DNA of 64,000 nt. It comes from Erpetoichthys calabaricus. Lineage: Eukaryota > Chordata > Cladistia > Polypteriformes > Polypteridae. The translations under genes were made by a program, and so were the position numbers. Position 1 is the first letter of the stretch; every line of letters starts with the position of its first letter. The notes under the pieces were generated by a model that was not told the DNA's origin, did not search any database, and saw only the letters and a list, made by a program, of their open reading frames with translations. Below, piece by piece: positions 22,493 to 35,090 of the stretch. The DNA lies in NCBI RefSeq assembly GCF_900747795.2, contig NC_041395.2, forward strand, positions 36,122,597 through 36,186,596, given 5' to 3'.

Positions 22493-23549
22493 TGGGTCAT
22501 TGAATCAACGAATGCTTTGCATTGTCTTCTTGGGTATTTTGCAAAACATTTTGTAAAATTTATCGTTGTAAAGGAATCTGTATAAAACTAACATTGATTC
22601 ATTGAAAATAACAATATGAAAGTGATAAATATGCATGCATAATGAAAGAAATGCAAAAAAAAGATATTATGCATTGTACACGTGAAAGAAACTAACATGT
22701 TTAAAAGAATGAGATATCATTACTAATTAGTATTGATTGGCAAAATTTGACAATGCGTTTTTTTGTAGCAAATATGCTGTGGTCTCCAGTGTCCTTGTTC
22801 GCCAAATATTTTCCTGGAAATTGGGAAATCATTTTTCCCAACACCCCAAAATGATTTTTGAAGCCAGGATGACATCAAAGAGCTGTAGTGGCCATGTGCA
22901 AAATGTGCACACATGCATATTGTAAATGTACTCCACCTCACATTTTACATCACTGCCCGATATGCTTGGCACATGCATGGTGTTAATGCATGCTCAGTTA
23001 AAAAAGAGAGATTTGCTCCCCGCATGAAATTAAAAAAAAAAAACAAAACTTGCAGGATTTTCTTTTGAGTGGTACATTAGCTGACCATAATGAAAATATT
23101 ATGAGTACTGTTTGTGAATATATAATATATATATCCCTGCGCGCTTGCCGCTGTGTTTCATGCCTAATTTTCTATGCCGACCCAATTCATGCTCAGTTAG
23201 CCATGCAGCACTGCAACAAGTCAAAATAAACCTTAAATGAGCCCTTCTATTGCTCCCTCACCCTGAGTCAGAAAACACAGAAGACCCTGTGAAATAATAA
23301 TAATAAAGAAAGGTTTATTACTATTTACAGGGCATTTAAATTTTTCTTGATTGAAAAAAAGTATGAAGTATCTACAGAGATAGAGAAAGAGAAGTGGAAC
23401 TTCAAAAAATGCAACGTGCCAGCCCAATCAGTGTTCTGAAGATTGAAACTCTCAGAGCACAATGATATTTTTTAATTACTCATTGCCTGTTTATGACCAT
23501 TTTTCATATTTTATTTGTGGTTATCGTTCCACCTGAATGTTTTGTTGTT
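22493..23549. other. AT-rich interval, no gene recognised
   Basis: Nothing supported. CATGCTCAGTTA recurs at about 22991 and 23198, suggesting a small local duplication. Confidence 0.45.
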
Positions 23550-23612
23550 TGAGGCACAGTGGTACAATGGTTAGCACTGCTGCCTCACACCTCAGGTTAC
23601 ATTTTTGGCCAC
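23550..23612 (+). mobile_element. SINE 5' head fragment
   Basis: GAGGCACAGTGGTACAATGG then TTAGCACTGCTGCCTCACAC is the box-A head of the window's tRNA-derived SINE; sequence beyond about 23612 is unrelated. Confidence 0.7.
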
Positions 23613-24570
23613 AATAATTCATCCAGCATAGTTGGCAGAAAATGACATAGCCCTCAGGAACACTTTAAACACCATTGCGCCACTAAAATCCACTCAAATC
23701 TACCTCAAATTTTCCATCCCCTTCAATGCATTTTGCAGAGTTCAGAAAAGTTTCATTTGACTTTGCTAAACTTACAGCAAAGTCAACTCCTTGGGGTTCA
23801 CTCATCACTACTATTACCTACTAAGAGTGATAGAGAACAATTAGTCTTAAGAAGCTGACTGGCAGTCCATACAGAGTTCATTCTTACCCTGAACCTGATG
23901 ATACTGAGGTTGATCACCAGTGACTCGTTATTGCAGTGACAAGTTCAGAAAACTGGATGAAGTGATGGTTGGACTAAAATCTTAAAGGCTGAAAGTTGGA
24001 CTTGGGTCCTAAAGTGAGACCCATGGCCACCAGTCCCTAGAAAAACATAAGTCTCTGAAACTGTTTTGAGATGTCTATTATCAATGAAAAACACTAGATT
24101 AAACAATAATAATAATGATTTAATAAATAATAATATAATTGGTTATAAGCAGCTTGAAAATTCAGTTGTGTCCCTTTTCAAAGGAAATAACAACACCATA
24201 CTATAACTCTTAAAAATCTTGTATGCTTTGGTCAGGAAAACAAAATTATTCTGAGCCAGAAAGGTGTTGCTGAGGTTAACTCTGCTTGCTCACAGCTTAA
24301 AGTGAATGGACTCAAATTCCATCTTGGTTACTATCCTTCTGTGCCTGCTCGGATTATCCTATGGGCTTTTAGACTTTTCTCCCAGATTCTGTAGTATTAA
24401 TAGTAGTAGTCGTATAATCGCATGGTCAGAGTACAGAGAAATTCTTTCTTGCATGTCTGACCAGCATGCAAAACATGTCCACTTTCTGACACCATAATAA
24501 ATAATATATTCAAATACATAACATCATTCTATTTAGTAGAAAACACAAATAAGCTTAACAGATTGTTTTG
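23613..24570. other. Interval with one leader-like reading frame, otherwise empty
   Basis: A 63-codon frame at 24306-24497 begins MDSNSILVTILLCLLGLSYG, which looks like a signal peptide but has no splice donor at the usual place and no recognisable mature domain. Not called as a gene. Confidence 0.3.
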
Positions 24571-24660
24571 TCTTGGTAGATTACTCTACTTTCCCCTTTT
24601 GTATTATTAATATGTAGCCTTTGTCAGAATGCCTCAAATCTCTCTGTTTTCATGCTTTTA
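24571..24660 (+). repeat. 90-bp dispersed repeat, copy A
   Basis: AGATTGTTTTGTCTTGGTAG then GTATTATTAATATGTAGCCT and TTTGTCAGAATGCCTCAAAT. The same order appears around the LINE at 25225-26782 (copy B: 25209-25224 plus 26783-26865), showing that the LINE entered a second copy of this unit. Confidence 0.7.
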
Positions 24661-25208
24661 ATCCTTCAAGCCCCCTTCCATTTTGTGACATGCTCAGCTC
24701 AGCTTCTGCTTTCTCTACCTGAACTACAGGTTTCCATTTCCTAGCTTTAGCCTGCTTGCCTCTGCCATTCCATTGGAAGATGGCTGGCTTTAATATAAAT
24801 TTAGGCATTTCTGAGTCTACAATGCTACTCTAAAACAATTTGTCAAATTCGTTATGGATTGGCCTACTTTTGCCCCTGTAAGCAAACATACACATACATA
24901 TACAATGATCCTAAATGAATAAGTGCCGTATGAATGATGCATGCATGTCCCACGACTCCCTAGTACTCCAATTAGGGACTCACTACCACCAGCACTAACA
25001 AACATGCGAGTGTCCTCGTGACACACATGAAGTCTCTACATTTTGTTGGTTATATTCAAACCAATTGTAAACCAAACAATGGTTTACTTCCACTACATTT
25101 GTACACTCGGTGCCCTAACATTCACATACATAGACACACACGTACATCAAAACAGTATTTGCAAACAGGGTGCAAAACATGGTTACCCCAAAATCCTCCT
25201 GACTAAGC
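24661..25208. other. Interval with no gene recognised
   Basis: No supported gene or repeat. ACACACACATGC-type motifs and an overlapping pair of weak frames at 25018-25315 carry no recognisable domain. Confidence 0.4.
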
Positions 25209-25224
25209 CAATTGTTTTGTCTTG

Positions 25225-26782
25225 GTTTAGGTTTAGGTTTAGGTTTCTTTATTTAGTCATGTATACACAAGAAAACATGAAATTTCCCTTCTCAGTTGCA
25301 TCTAATAACAGTTAACAGACAGAATGAAATAAAACAGACAAATAGAAATAAGAAAGGCTAAGGTAAGGCAGTTAGATAAAACATATTTACACCAAAAAAA
25401 AAAAAAAAAAAAGGTAACAGGATATATATCAAAACCTTAAATATTATCTCCGATATTTCTTGTTGAAAAGTCGTATGGCACTAGGAAGAAAGGAGTTTCT
25501 GGAGTGATTTGTGTGGGTTTTCAAAGCAACTATCCTTCCTGATTTACTGGTTTAGTTCTACATGTAATGGATGTCTGTCATCAGTTGAGATGATTTCCAG
25601 TTTCTTTAGCATTGCCCTCTGATACACACTAGTCAAATCATCTACATCAGCCCCAATAACTTTAGCTGCATACTTCGTAATCTGCTGGAGCTTTTTTGAG
25701 TTTTGGTTTGTCAGACTATTAAACCAGGCAATGAAACTGAAAGTGATCACAGACTGAATCATACTGCGATAGAAGGACAACATGAGGTCCTTGTCTACTT
25801 TAAATAGTTTGAGTTTATGGAGGAGAAATAAGCGCTGGTTGCATTTAGAAAATATTTTTTTTGTATTTGTATTCCAGTTAAGATTGTTATCTAGGTAAGT
25901 TCCTAAGTATTTATATTCATTCACTATTTCTACCTCCTCTCCCAGAACTACATTAGGTGAACATACAGATTTCTGTCTCTTAAAATCAAATATCATTTCT
26001 TTGGTCTTTTTTACATTCAGAGTGAGAGAGTTTTTATTGCACCAGTTTACCATACAGTCCACTTGATTTAGATAGTGGCTTTCATCCTCCCCAGATATGC
26101 ATCCTATGATCATGGTGTCATCCGCATACTTGATAATGGAGCAGTGGTCATTGTTCTGTCTCAGGTCACTTGTGTACAGAGTAAACAGTAATGGTGATAA
26201 GACACACCCCTGTGGACTTCCTGTGTTTGAATGAATGGCTATTGAAAAAGTGTCCTGAACTTTTAACTGTCTGTGAACGATTTAAAAGAAAGTTCTGAAT
26301 CCATAGTGTGATAAATAGGTTTACATTCATACTGTTTAATTTCCAAATCAGTATATGAGGCTGTATAGTATTGAACGCTGAAAAAAAATCCAAAAATAGT
26401 GCTCTGACATATGAACCAGGCTGATCAAGAAAGGTATAGATTTGATGTAAGATAACAAGTAGAGCATCTTCCACACTTCTGTTTGCACAATAAGCAAATT
26501 GATTGTTGTCTTGAAAAGACTTTGTCTCTGTCATTAAAATGTTTTTCACCAAATGTTCAAAGCATTTCATTGGAATAAATGTAAGTGCCACTGGTCTGTA
26601 ATCATTTAAACAGCTTGGCCTAGAAACCTTAGATACAGGGGTAATGATTGATTGTTTCCACAGATTTGGTACAATACCACAGGTCAGAGACCAGTTAAAA
26701 AGCAAATGAAAAACTGGGGAGAGCTGCTTAGAGCAAGACTTTAAGAGTCAACCTGATATGCCGTATGGTCCCACTGCACTAT
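25225..26782 (-). mobile_element. Jockey-group LINE with hexamer tail, second copy
   Basis: The minus strand begins after TCTTGG with PYGISG and LLKSC, then [71 protein letters not shown] and QITKYAAKVIGADVDDLTSV. It ends in a 3' untranslated region with TTTAGG hexamers at 25225-25245 (plus sense). TCTTGG flanks both ends (a short target duplication). The sequence is very close to the copy at 1035-5771. A frame break near 26160 splits the reverse transcriptase into two frames. 5' truncated. Confidence 0.88.
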
Positions 26783-26865
26783 CTTGGTAGAGAAATATAT
26801 TACTGTACTTACCCCTTTTATATTATTAATATGTATCCTTTGTCAGAATGCCTCAAATCTCACAG

Positions 26866-29170
26866 AATTACCACTGTTTATAAAGTACTGTACCATATAA
26901 CTTCTCCCCACCTTCCCTTCTACATCTATAGCCTCTGACAATAAATAATAACAATATGCAAAGTACATTTTAATATTTGCAAACATACAACCTGATAAAT
27001 GCTGATGTGTAGTTTCAGGCAGCACACAGACTTGTTAGGTACTTAAAATGTCTCAAGTTAAGGCATCATTTGTGGTCAGCTTTCTTCAGAACAGTCCGCA
27101 TGCCTGTCTCAATATGGCCGCCGAGCTGTGCTCTTCATTGTGTTGTCCTTTTCAGTTCATGGTGTGTGATGGTCTTTCATAACTTGGTAAGAAAGAGAGA
27201 GCGAGGTAAAGCAAGCAAATTTTTAGGTTTTCTGTCCAACCCCTAGAGCCAATAGGTCGACATGGTACTTAAAGGCTTTTGATACAAGCCAGTTCTAAAC
27301 AGCCATACTTCAGACCAATGGGGGGGACAGAATGCCCTCACACCTGCCCTCCAAACTATGTGTTAAGGTAAGGCTTGGCAGTTAGGCAGCCTGGCTTTCC
27401 TGTGGGGGTTGACTGAGAGACTTCAGCAGAGAATCACAAGCCAAACTTGTTTGAGGCACTTCCCCGACCATGTCGTAAAATTCAGAGACTCATTCCTAAA
27501 AGGGGGGTAAACATGAATGCTTCTCACTAATGTAACACTAATATTACATTGCTTTCCCTAAGTTACCAATAAAGACATACAAAATATTTATCAACTTGTA
27601 TGCAAAATTTCACATCACAACATAGATGAATTCCTCTTTTTTTCCTGTGTTCCTCGTGAGATACAAATCAACAGAAATGAACACAGCAGTTAGCTGAGAG
27701 GTTCTTAGCTTTTCTCCAGATGCTGTCAAGAGTCTGCTAACATTTGAAGGGTGTAAGGCTATGGGTATGGAGGGTCACAATTCAAAATCCCAGGGATAAG
27801 AAAGCCAGAAATTGAAGTGCTACGTTGTCTTCAAGTATTCAGCAGTTGTGGGGTCTTAAATGATGGTTAGTGGAACCAAACAGTGTCTAACTAGAAGTCT
27901 TTACTCCCATTCTAAGATTGTTTCTTGGAAAAAATCTTTATCAGCATTTCTCCTGGAATAGCCCAAAAATATTTTCCAGCATTCAGATAGCACATAATAG
28001 AAACAATAAGCAAAAATGTATAATAAAAAGGAAAAGTAAGAACTGTCACATTATAACAAAATATATATAGTACATGAAAGAATAATATTTCATAAGGCAG
28101 TTAGAAAAGTGGAAATCTTGTTAAATGCACAAACCAGAGTGACATACTGAACATTATTGATCTTCATGGTGTAGTGGAAAAAAACTTTTCTCTGTTTTCA
28201 AAGAAGACATTCATAAGACCAGATGAAAATGCAGAACGGTTCTTTATTTGCACATAGATATGCACAAATGTCTCAGTCCATGGAATCAGCCATCATTAAT
28301 AAAATTCATTACCTTTTATACTTTTCTATTATCATTACCTTATCTAATACATAACGTCATCTGACTCTTAATATGCCGAATTCTATCATCTTAGCCAATC
28401 GACTACGGCCATCAGTAACTTTGTATACTTGTCAATTCTTCCATTATTTAATACATTACTTTGATAACAGGGGTGTCCTACAGGCTTTCCCATTGATCTT
28501 ATCACTGCTTCATGACAGGGGTGTTTGGGCTCTCTCACTAGTTTGTTCTTGCTTGTTAACAGTGTGTTCATTACACATCTACAGGTACTTCATTTTAACC
28601 TTAGCAACTATCTTGGTGGTTCCTCTAGATGAGGAAAAAGCCTCACGTGCCCAAGCTTTAACACCTTAGTTACCTTTGTCCTTTTCCTTATGCTTTTAAT
28701 AATCCATTGTTATAACTTCATTTAAGTATATGCTTATATTAAATTGTAAAAATGATCATGTATTGATTAGAAATATTTGATTAAAATTCTATGAGCTGGT
28801 ATTGATTTCATATCTTTATAACAATATAATGGGTATGGTTGCCTGAAATAAATTCAATTAAATACATGATGACAATCCATCTTTACTTTTCAGCTTAAGA
28901 CACGCATCCTATGTGTGATGAACACTGAACCCTTACCCTAATAAAGCTCAAGAATGAAGATGAAAAATGAGCTTGAGTCAAAAAACACTTTAGGGGACTC
29001 TGCAAATTCTCCCTTGTTAAAAAAAAGGTGGCACAACTTAGTGACCCCTTAGTAGACCCATAGTAAAGTATTTTGTCTGCCTACCTGGGAGTGCCGATGA
29101 AGAAAGTGTGTATTAAGAATGGCGCCCAAAGAGGAACATGGGAAGTCATAGTGGAAATTCAGTTCTGCCT
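26866..29170. other. Long interval with no gene recognised
   Basis: No coding frame with a recognisable domain. Overlapping frames at 28373-28669 are short and without context. Some of 28130-28680 may be old retroelement sequence, but I cannot support a call. Confidence 0.4.
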
Positions 29171-29174
29171 AAAT

Positions 29175-29290
29175 GTGGACTCTCCCATAAAATTCAATTT
29201 ATTTTTGTATAGCACTGTTCACTGTATGCAGGCTCAAATAAGAATTAAGTTTAGTTAAGTTTATTTGTAATGTACATTTAAAACAACTAA
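29175..29290 (-). repeat. LINE 3'-end-like fragments (minus)
   Basis: AATTCAATTTATTTTTGTAT followed by AGCACTGTTCACTG is the complement of the AAATAAATTGAATT-type tails of L2-like LINEs; short and diverged. Confidence 0.4.
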
Positions 29291-29314
29291 TGTTGAATAA
29301 AGTGCTGCACATTA

Positions 29315-29690
29315 AATTAGATTAGATTCGATCAACTTTATTAATCCCATGGGGAAATTTAGATGCATATAGCAGCAGAAATATTTAAAAACAATGATCC
29401 AGACTCACAGGACAAATAATTCAATCAATCAATAATAAATAAATAAACAAATAGATTAAAGTATATTGTGCAAATATTTAAAAATTAACTTCACAAGTAC
29501 ATCAGGAGGAAGCATTGAATTGCCTGATAGCACTGCAAAGAAAAGACCTCCAGAGGCGCTTCTTAGCACACCGTGGTGGAATGAGCTTATAGCTATAAGT
29601 GTAAGAGAGCACCTCCTGGAGGGAATGGAGGGGATTTTTCATAATGGCATCCAATTTTGCCACCATCCTCCTAGGTAGATAAGAAAATAA
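29315..29690 (-). mobile_element. Jockey-group LINE 3' end (minus)
   Basis: The minus strand encodes the extreme C terminus (LDAIMKNPLHSLQEVL, YSYKLIPPRCAKKRL, RSFLCSAIRQFNASS) and then a 3' untranslated region reading CCCATGGGATTAATAAAGTT. Same domain as SFLPQTMRLFNSTRG of the copy at 3985. Confidence 0.75.
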
Positions 29691-30030
29691 ATAAATAAAC
29701 ACACATACTCTGGTCTGAAAAAAAAAGTGTCACATATGAGCACATGGGAGGCAACCAGTGGGCTTGGTTTGGTGTGATATGCAGAGACAGGTGTTGGCAG
29801 GATGCGCTAATGCCTTTATCTCTCTTCCCTCCAGACCTCCCGAACAGATGCCTGCATAATTCCAGAACCTTCCCTCTCGGTGATACCACTTCAGGTTCCT
29901 GCCCCTTGGACACACCCCTTCCTCCGCAGCAGCTATAAAACATCCAATTTTTCCTTACCCCTACAGTCCCGTTTTGGACACAGTCAGCAGTGACACCTCA
30001 ACCCTTCCTATTTTTTAGTGAGAGAATTTA
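29691..30030. other. GC-richer segment with TATA-like site
   Basis: AGCAGCTATAAAACATCC at about 29930 has the look of a promoter or LTR TATA region. No flanking duplication or partner sequence supports a firm call. Confidence 0.3.
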
Positions 30031-30034
30031 ATAT

Positions 30035-30350
30035 ACATGGTGAAACCCCCAAAGTCTTTTTCTTGTCTTTTTTGGTCTTCATACAAAAGAAAATTAAAAT
30101 GTCATGGTGAGGCATTATGCAGATGTTTTGCTGTTTGTATAAAGGAGCCTTCATGGTGTTTCTTGATACACTTCTGCTCAGTAATTCATTGGCTGGAAGT
30201 CCTCAGTGTTAGTGTGTCAGATAGAAGATGTACAGCTTTGTTCATAATAGCACTGCGTTTTGTTTTAATTCTCTCCTCTCTCTTCAGGGTGTCCAGAGTA
30301 CATCCCATAACTGAACTTGCCTTTTTAATTAGCTTGTTGATTTGGTGGAC
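30035..30350 (-). mobile_element. Jockey-group LINE C-terminal part (split copy, left)
   Basis: The minus strand reads VHQINKLI, then SSVMGCTLDTL-like, KTKRSAIMNKAVHLLSDTL and KKHHEGSFIQTAKHLHNAS. It ends at the 16-bp repeat CTTGTTGATTTGGTGG (30335-30350), which recurs at 34184-34199 where the same LINE continues upstream. Confidence 0.7.
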
Positions 30351-33300
30351 TCCTTTGGTACTGTGTTTTTCTGGAAAATCCTTTATACCATTGTTTTCAC
30401 TTTGTGTCGAATGATGACTATGGCGGCAACCGTGCAGGCTGCGGCTTACAGAGCTCCCGAGTCCGCGGTGTTTAGTGTTAATCTTTGTTCGTCTTTGTGA
30501 ACTAGTATAAGTAAAAAAGTAGATTTAAGTGATAGTAGTACACAGACATACATTTACGAGTGGCAAATCCTGCTCGATTTCCGAAGAAACTGCGCTGAAA
30601 TATCCAGTGAGGTGACAGAGACGCTCCACAGCCTTTGCTTACTTCCGCAGCCTGAGAAGCTGAGCTGGCAAAAACACAAGTGCAGCGATCGGAATCAGAA
30701 ACGAGGTAAACGCAGAGGTGTTAGCACAAGGCTAAAAACTAACCCAACCAGACCTGCGATACCATCTATTCTGCGTGCGAACGTCCGATCGCTGGACAAC
30801 AAGCTGAATTATATAAAGCTGCAGCGGGCCAAGCAGTGGGAAATGAGAGATTGTTGCATCTTTATTTTCACTGAGACATGGCTCCAGGACAACATTGCAG
30901 ACTCGGCCATCCAGCTAGATGGACTGACCATCATCCGAGCGGACAGAGACGCCTCCTTGTCTGGTAAGACCCGCGGAGGGGGACTGTGTGTTTATGTGAA
31001 CAGAGAGTGGTGTACAAACGCTGCCTCAGTTGTGTGACACTGCTCCCCGCTGATAGAGGTTTTATCAGTAAGGTGTCGGCCTTTCTACCTGCCGAGGGAA
31101 TACAGTTGCGTGCTGGTGGTTGCTGTCTACCTCCCACCTAGCGCAAATGCTAACCAGGCGCTAGCGGAACTCTACAAGATCATCAGCAAACTGCAAACGA
31201 TGCACCCCAAGGCATTTTTCATTATTGCTGGAGACTTCAATCATGCCAACTTGAAGTCAGTTCTCCCAAAATTCTTCCAGAATGTGAACTTTGCTACTAG
31301 AGAGGGAAGCTGTCTGGACAATGTTTACACGAGCGCTGCTGATGCCTACAAGGCCCTACCCCACCCCCACCTTGGCTGTTCAGATCATATCAGCATTTTT
31401 ATGGTCCCTGCATACAAGTCCCTGCTGAAGCGCACTAAACCAGCCCACAAGAGCATCAGAGTATGGCAAGATGGTGCTGTTTCACCTCTCCAAGACTGCT
31501 TCGAATTGACAGACTGAGACATTTTCAGAGAGGCTGTTATGAATGGTGACTCCATCAGTCTAGAGGAGTACACAGACTCTGTGACTGGCTACATCTCCAA
31601 ATGCATAGAGGATGTTACTGTTACCAAGGATGTTACCACAAGAGCCAACCAAAAGCCCTGGATGACAAGAGAAGTGCACAAGCTGCTCAAGATCAGAAAT
31701 GCAGCCTTCAGATCTGGAGACAAGGCCATCCTCAGGATGACCAGAGCCAACCTGTCTCGCACTATAAGAAGAGCTAAGTGGGCATACGCACAGAGGATCA
31801 ATAAACAATTCAGCAGCACCACAGACACACATCATATGTGGCAGGGCGTTCAGACAATTACAAACTACAAGCCCAACCCACACAGCAGCGATGGTGATGC
31901 CTCCGTTCCGGATGAGCTGAACAACTTCTTTGCACGGTTTGAGGCGCAGAACAAAGAGCCTGAGAGAAAAGCAACACCTCCCTTCACTGACCAGGCACTC
32001 TGTCTCTCCATAAATGACGTGAAGAGGACTCTATCCAGAGTCAATCCACGCAAGGCTGCAGGACCTGACAACATACCTGGTTGTGTGCTCAAAGAATGTG
32101 CCAGTCAACTGGCTGGTGTCCTCACAGACATCTTCAACACATCTCTGAGCCAGTCGTCAGTCCCAGCATGCTTCAAGTCGACCACCATCATACCAGTGCC
32201 AAAGAAGTCATCAGTGACATGCCTGAATGACTACCGACCAGTTGCACTCACGCCAATCATAATGAAGTGCTTCGAAAGGTTAGTCATGTCACACATAAAG
32301 ACTAATCTCCCTTGACCCTCTTCAGTTTGCATACTGCTCAAACAGGTCAAATGAGGATGCCATATGCTCTGCCCTTCACCTCTCCCTGACACATCTGGAT
32401 AAAAAAGACACATATGTCAGGATGCTATTCATAGACTTTAGCTCTGCCTTCAATACAATCATCCCTCAAAAGCTGGTTGTAAAACTGAGAAGGTTGGGCC
32501 TGAACACCACCCTCTGCAATTGGATCCTGGACTTCTTGACAGAGAGGCCCCAGTCAGTTCGGATGGGCTGCAACACTTCCAGCATCATCACACTGAGCAC
32601 TGGAGCACCGCAGGGCTGCGTGCTTAGTCCACTGCTGTTCACCCTGCTGACTCATGACTGCACAGCCACACACAACACCAACCACATCATCAAGTTTGCG
32701 GATGATACAACGGTGCTGGGACTGATAAGAAGGGATGATGAAACAGCATACAGAGATGAGGTGGAATGGCTGTCTGCATGGGGTGAAGACAACAATCTAT
32801 CTCTCAATGTCGACAAGACAAAAGAGATAATCGTGGACTTCAGAAAATCACGTCCTGCCCACATCCCACTCAGCATCAATGGTTTAGATGTGGAGACTGT
32901 TAGGAGTACCAAGTTCCTTGGTGTGCACATAACTGAGGAACTTACGTGGACACATAACACTTCATCACTAATCAAGAAAGCTCAGCAGAGACTACACTTC
33001 CTGAGGCGGCTGAAGTGAGCAAGTCTTCCCCCTTCCATCCTCACCATGTTCTACAGAGGCACCACTGAGAGTGTTCTGACCAGCTGCATCACGGCCTAGT
33101 ATGGCAACTGCAACATATCTGACCGCAAGCGCCTGCAAAGGATAGTAAAGACAGCAGAGAACATTATTGGTGTGCCTCTCCCTTCACTACAGGACATATT
33201 TTACAAACGCAGTGTCCGCAAGGCCTGCAGCATTGTGCAGGACCCCTTACACCCCTCACATGGACTTTTCACACTTCTGCCATCCAAGAGAAGATACTAC

Positions 33301-34183
33301 AGCATCAAAGCCAGATCTGCCAGGCTGCAGGAGAGTTTTTACCCCCAAGCTGTTAGACTCCATAACACCAGGCTGCCCCCTGGGACCTTCCACATGGCCT
33401 CAACCACCTCTAAAAAACAGAACTTTTATACATGCGAGCCACTGTCCTGCAAAGACGAGTGTGTAGGTAGAAAAGAACTGAAAACCTCATATTGATCTTT
33501 AAGTATTTTGACACTCTTGTTATCCTTTTGCTGTGAAACATTCTGACCTGTCATTGTTTACACATGTCTTAAACAACTATTATCATACACTGATAATTTC
33601 TGTATTATCTATATCTATTATTTATTTATTATATTACATATCTTACACATCAATATTGCTGCTACTTCTTTGTCTTGTCTTTGCACAAGGTCTTGTCTTG
33701 TTTGTGTTTTAATTTCAAATTTAAATTTTAATTCTATTTTTAATTTATTATTTGCACGTCATGTTGTTACACTGTGGACCCTGAGCTTCGCAATTTCGTC
33801 AATCTGTATACTTGTATATGGCTGAGATGACAATAAAGTTCACTTTGACTTTGACTTTGACTTGAATGAGCAGTTGCTCATGAAGTTCCGAATGAGGCAC
33901 ATTACCTGCATTGTGAGGGACGTCAGTTATGGCACTACGGCCATGTGGCGTGATTCCCTGAGGGCGATCCGGCTTAGAGGATCCTCATTGCTAAGGACCC
34001 ATGTGGCTGGACCAGGCCAAGGGGCCACCCACGTAACACCTGGCTGCGGCAGATAGAGGGTCATTTCCGGAGGGAGGGACTGGACCACTTGTCTGCCTGG
34101 GGGGTTGCAAACCAGGATTCCGAGTTGTTTCATTGTGTAGTGGGTGCGGCAACACACTGTACCAGTGCATGCTCCCCAGCTTG
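30351..34183 (+). mobile_element. Retroelement X carrying a full LINE, flanked by 16-bp TSD
   Basis: The block between two copies of CTTGTTGATTTGGTGG. Its own sequence is 30351-30413 plus 33864-34183. The latter holds a LINE-type C-terminal tail: MRHITCIVRD, HYGHVA-like, WTRPRG.PRNTWLRQIEGHF and a 3' end CTTGATTTGACTTG. The WxRPRGxPRxTWL motif is found at the C terminus of several LINE reverse transcriptases; the clade is unclear. The nearly complete LINE inside is given separately. Confidence 0.65.
30414..33863 (+). mobile_element. Nearly full-length Jockey-group LINE (3.45 kb)
   Basis: It contains a 5' region, an APE-type endonuclease (SILRANVRSLDNKLNYIKLQ, FTETWLQDNI, VYLPPSANANQALAEL, IIAGDFNHANLK, CSDHISIF) and a linker ([20 protein letters not shown]). 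The reverse transcriptase follows ([127 protein letters not shown]). Stops lie near 31036, 31515, 33016 and 33098 and a frame slip near 32313, so it is inactive. The 3' end is ACAATAAAGTTCACTTTGAC with ACTTTG repeats. GAATGA at 30408-30413 and just after 33863 is a short target duplication. It is the best template for the LINE family at 1-1000. Confidence 0.9.
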
Positions 34184-35090
34184 ATTTGACTTGTTGATTT
34201 GGTGGGCCTCTCCTGAAGTGTTGTTACCAGCCCAGCACACTACAGCATAGAAAAACAGACAGGCCATCACTGAGCTATAGAAGATGTGAAGATGTCACTA
34301 CCCACATTAAAGGAACGCAGTCCCCTAAGGAAAAAGAGTCTGCTCTGCCCTTTCTTATATAGTTCCTCTGCGTTTCAAGCCCAGTCCAGCCAGTCATTAA
34401 TGTGGACCCCCATGTATACTTATATTAGTGTACCATGTCTACATTCACTCCTTATATAATTACCAGACTTAGAGGCTCTTTGGTGCTTTGAAAGTCAGTA
34501 ATCACTTCCTTGGTTTTGTTGATGTTAAGATACAGACAATTCTTTTTGAACAAGAAACAAAGTTTTCCACCTGACTCTTGTACTCTGTCTCATCCCCTTT
34601 ATCAATATACCCCATAAGTGCAGAATCATCAGAGAATTTCTGCATGTGACACAACCTGGTGTTATATTTATAGTCTGAGATGTACAGAGTGAGGAGTAAA
34701 TGAGACAGAACTGTTCCTTGTGGTACTCCAGTGTTGCTCACAGTCGCATCAGAAACACAGTCCTTGAGTCTCACAAACTGCAGTCTGCCTGACAGATAGT
34801 TCATTATCCAGGACACCATAGGCTTATCCACCTTCATATCTCTTAGTTTACCCCTTAACAGGAATGGCTGGATGGTATTGAAGGAACTGGAGAGAAATCA
34901 AAATACATAATCCTCACAGTGCTGCCAGTTTTGTCCAGATGAGAATAAGCCTTTTGCAGCAGATAGATAATTGCATCCTCTACTTCAATCTTTGTCTGAT
35001 AAACAGACGGTAGTGGGATCAGGTAGTCTGCCACAAGAGGACTCTCTCAAAGATCTTCATAAAGTGAGATGTAAATGCCACTTATCTGTA
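34184..35090 (-). mobile_element. Jockey-group LINE reverse transcriptase (split copy, right)
   Basis: The minus strand reads EVEDAIIYLLQKAYSHLDKT, FNTIQPFLLRGKLRDMKVDK, VSWIMNYLSGRLQFVRLKDC, NTGVPQGTVLSHLLLTLYIS and KFSDDSALMGYIDK (ADD changed to SDD). Several frame slips follow to the VHQINKLI region, where the inserted block begins. The Ala-to-Ser change in the catalytic box and the slips indicate a dead copy. Confidence 0.75.
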
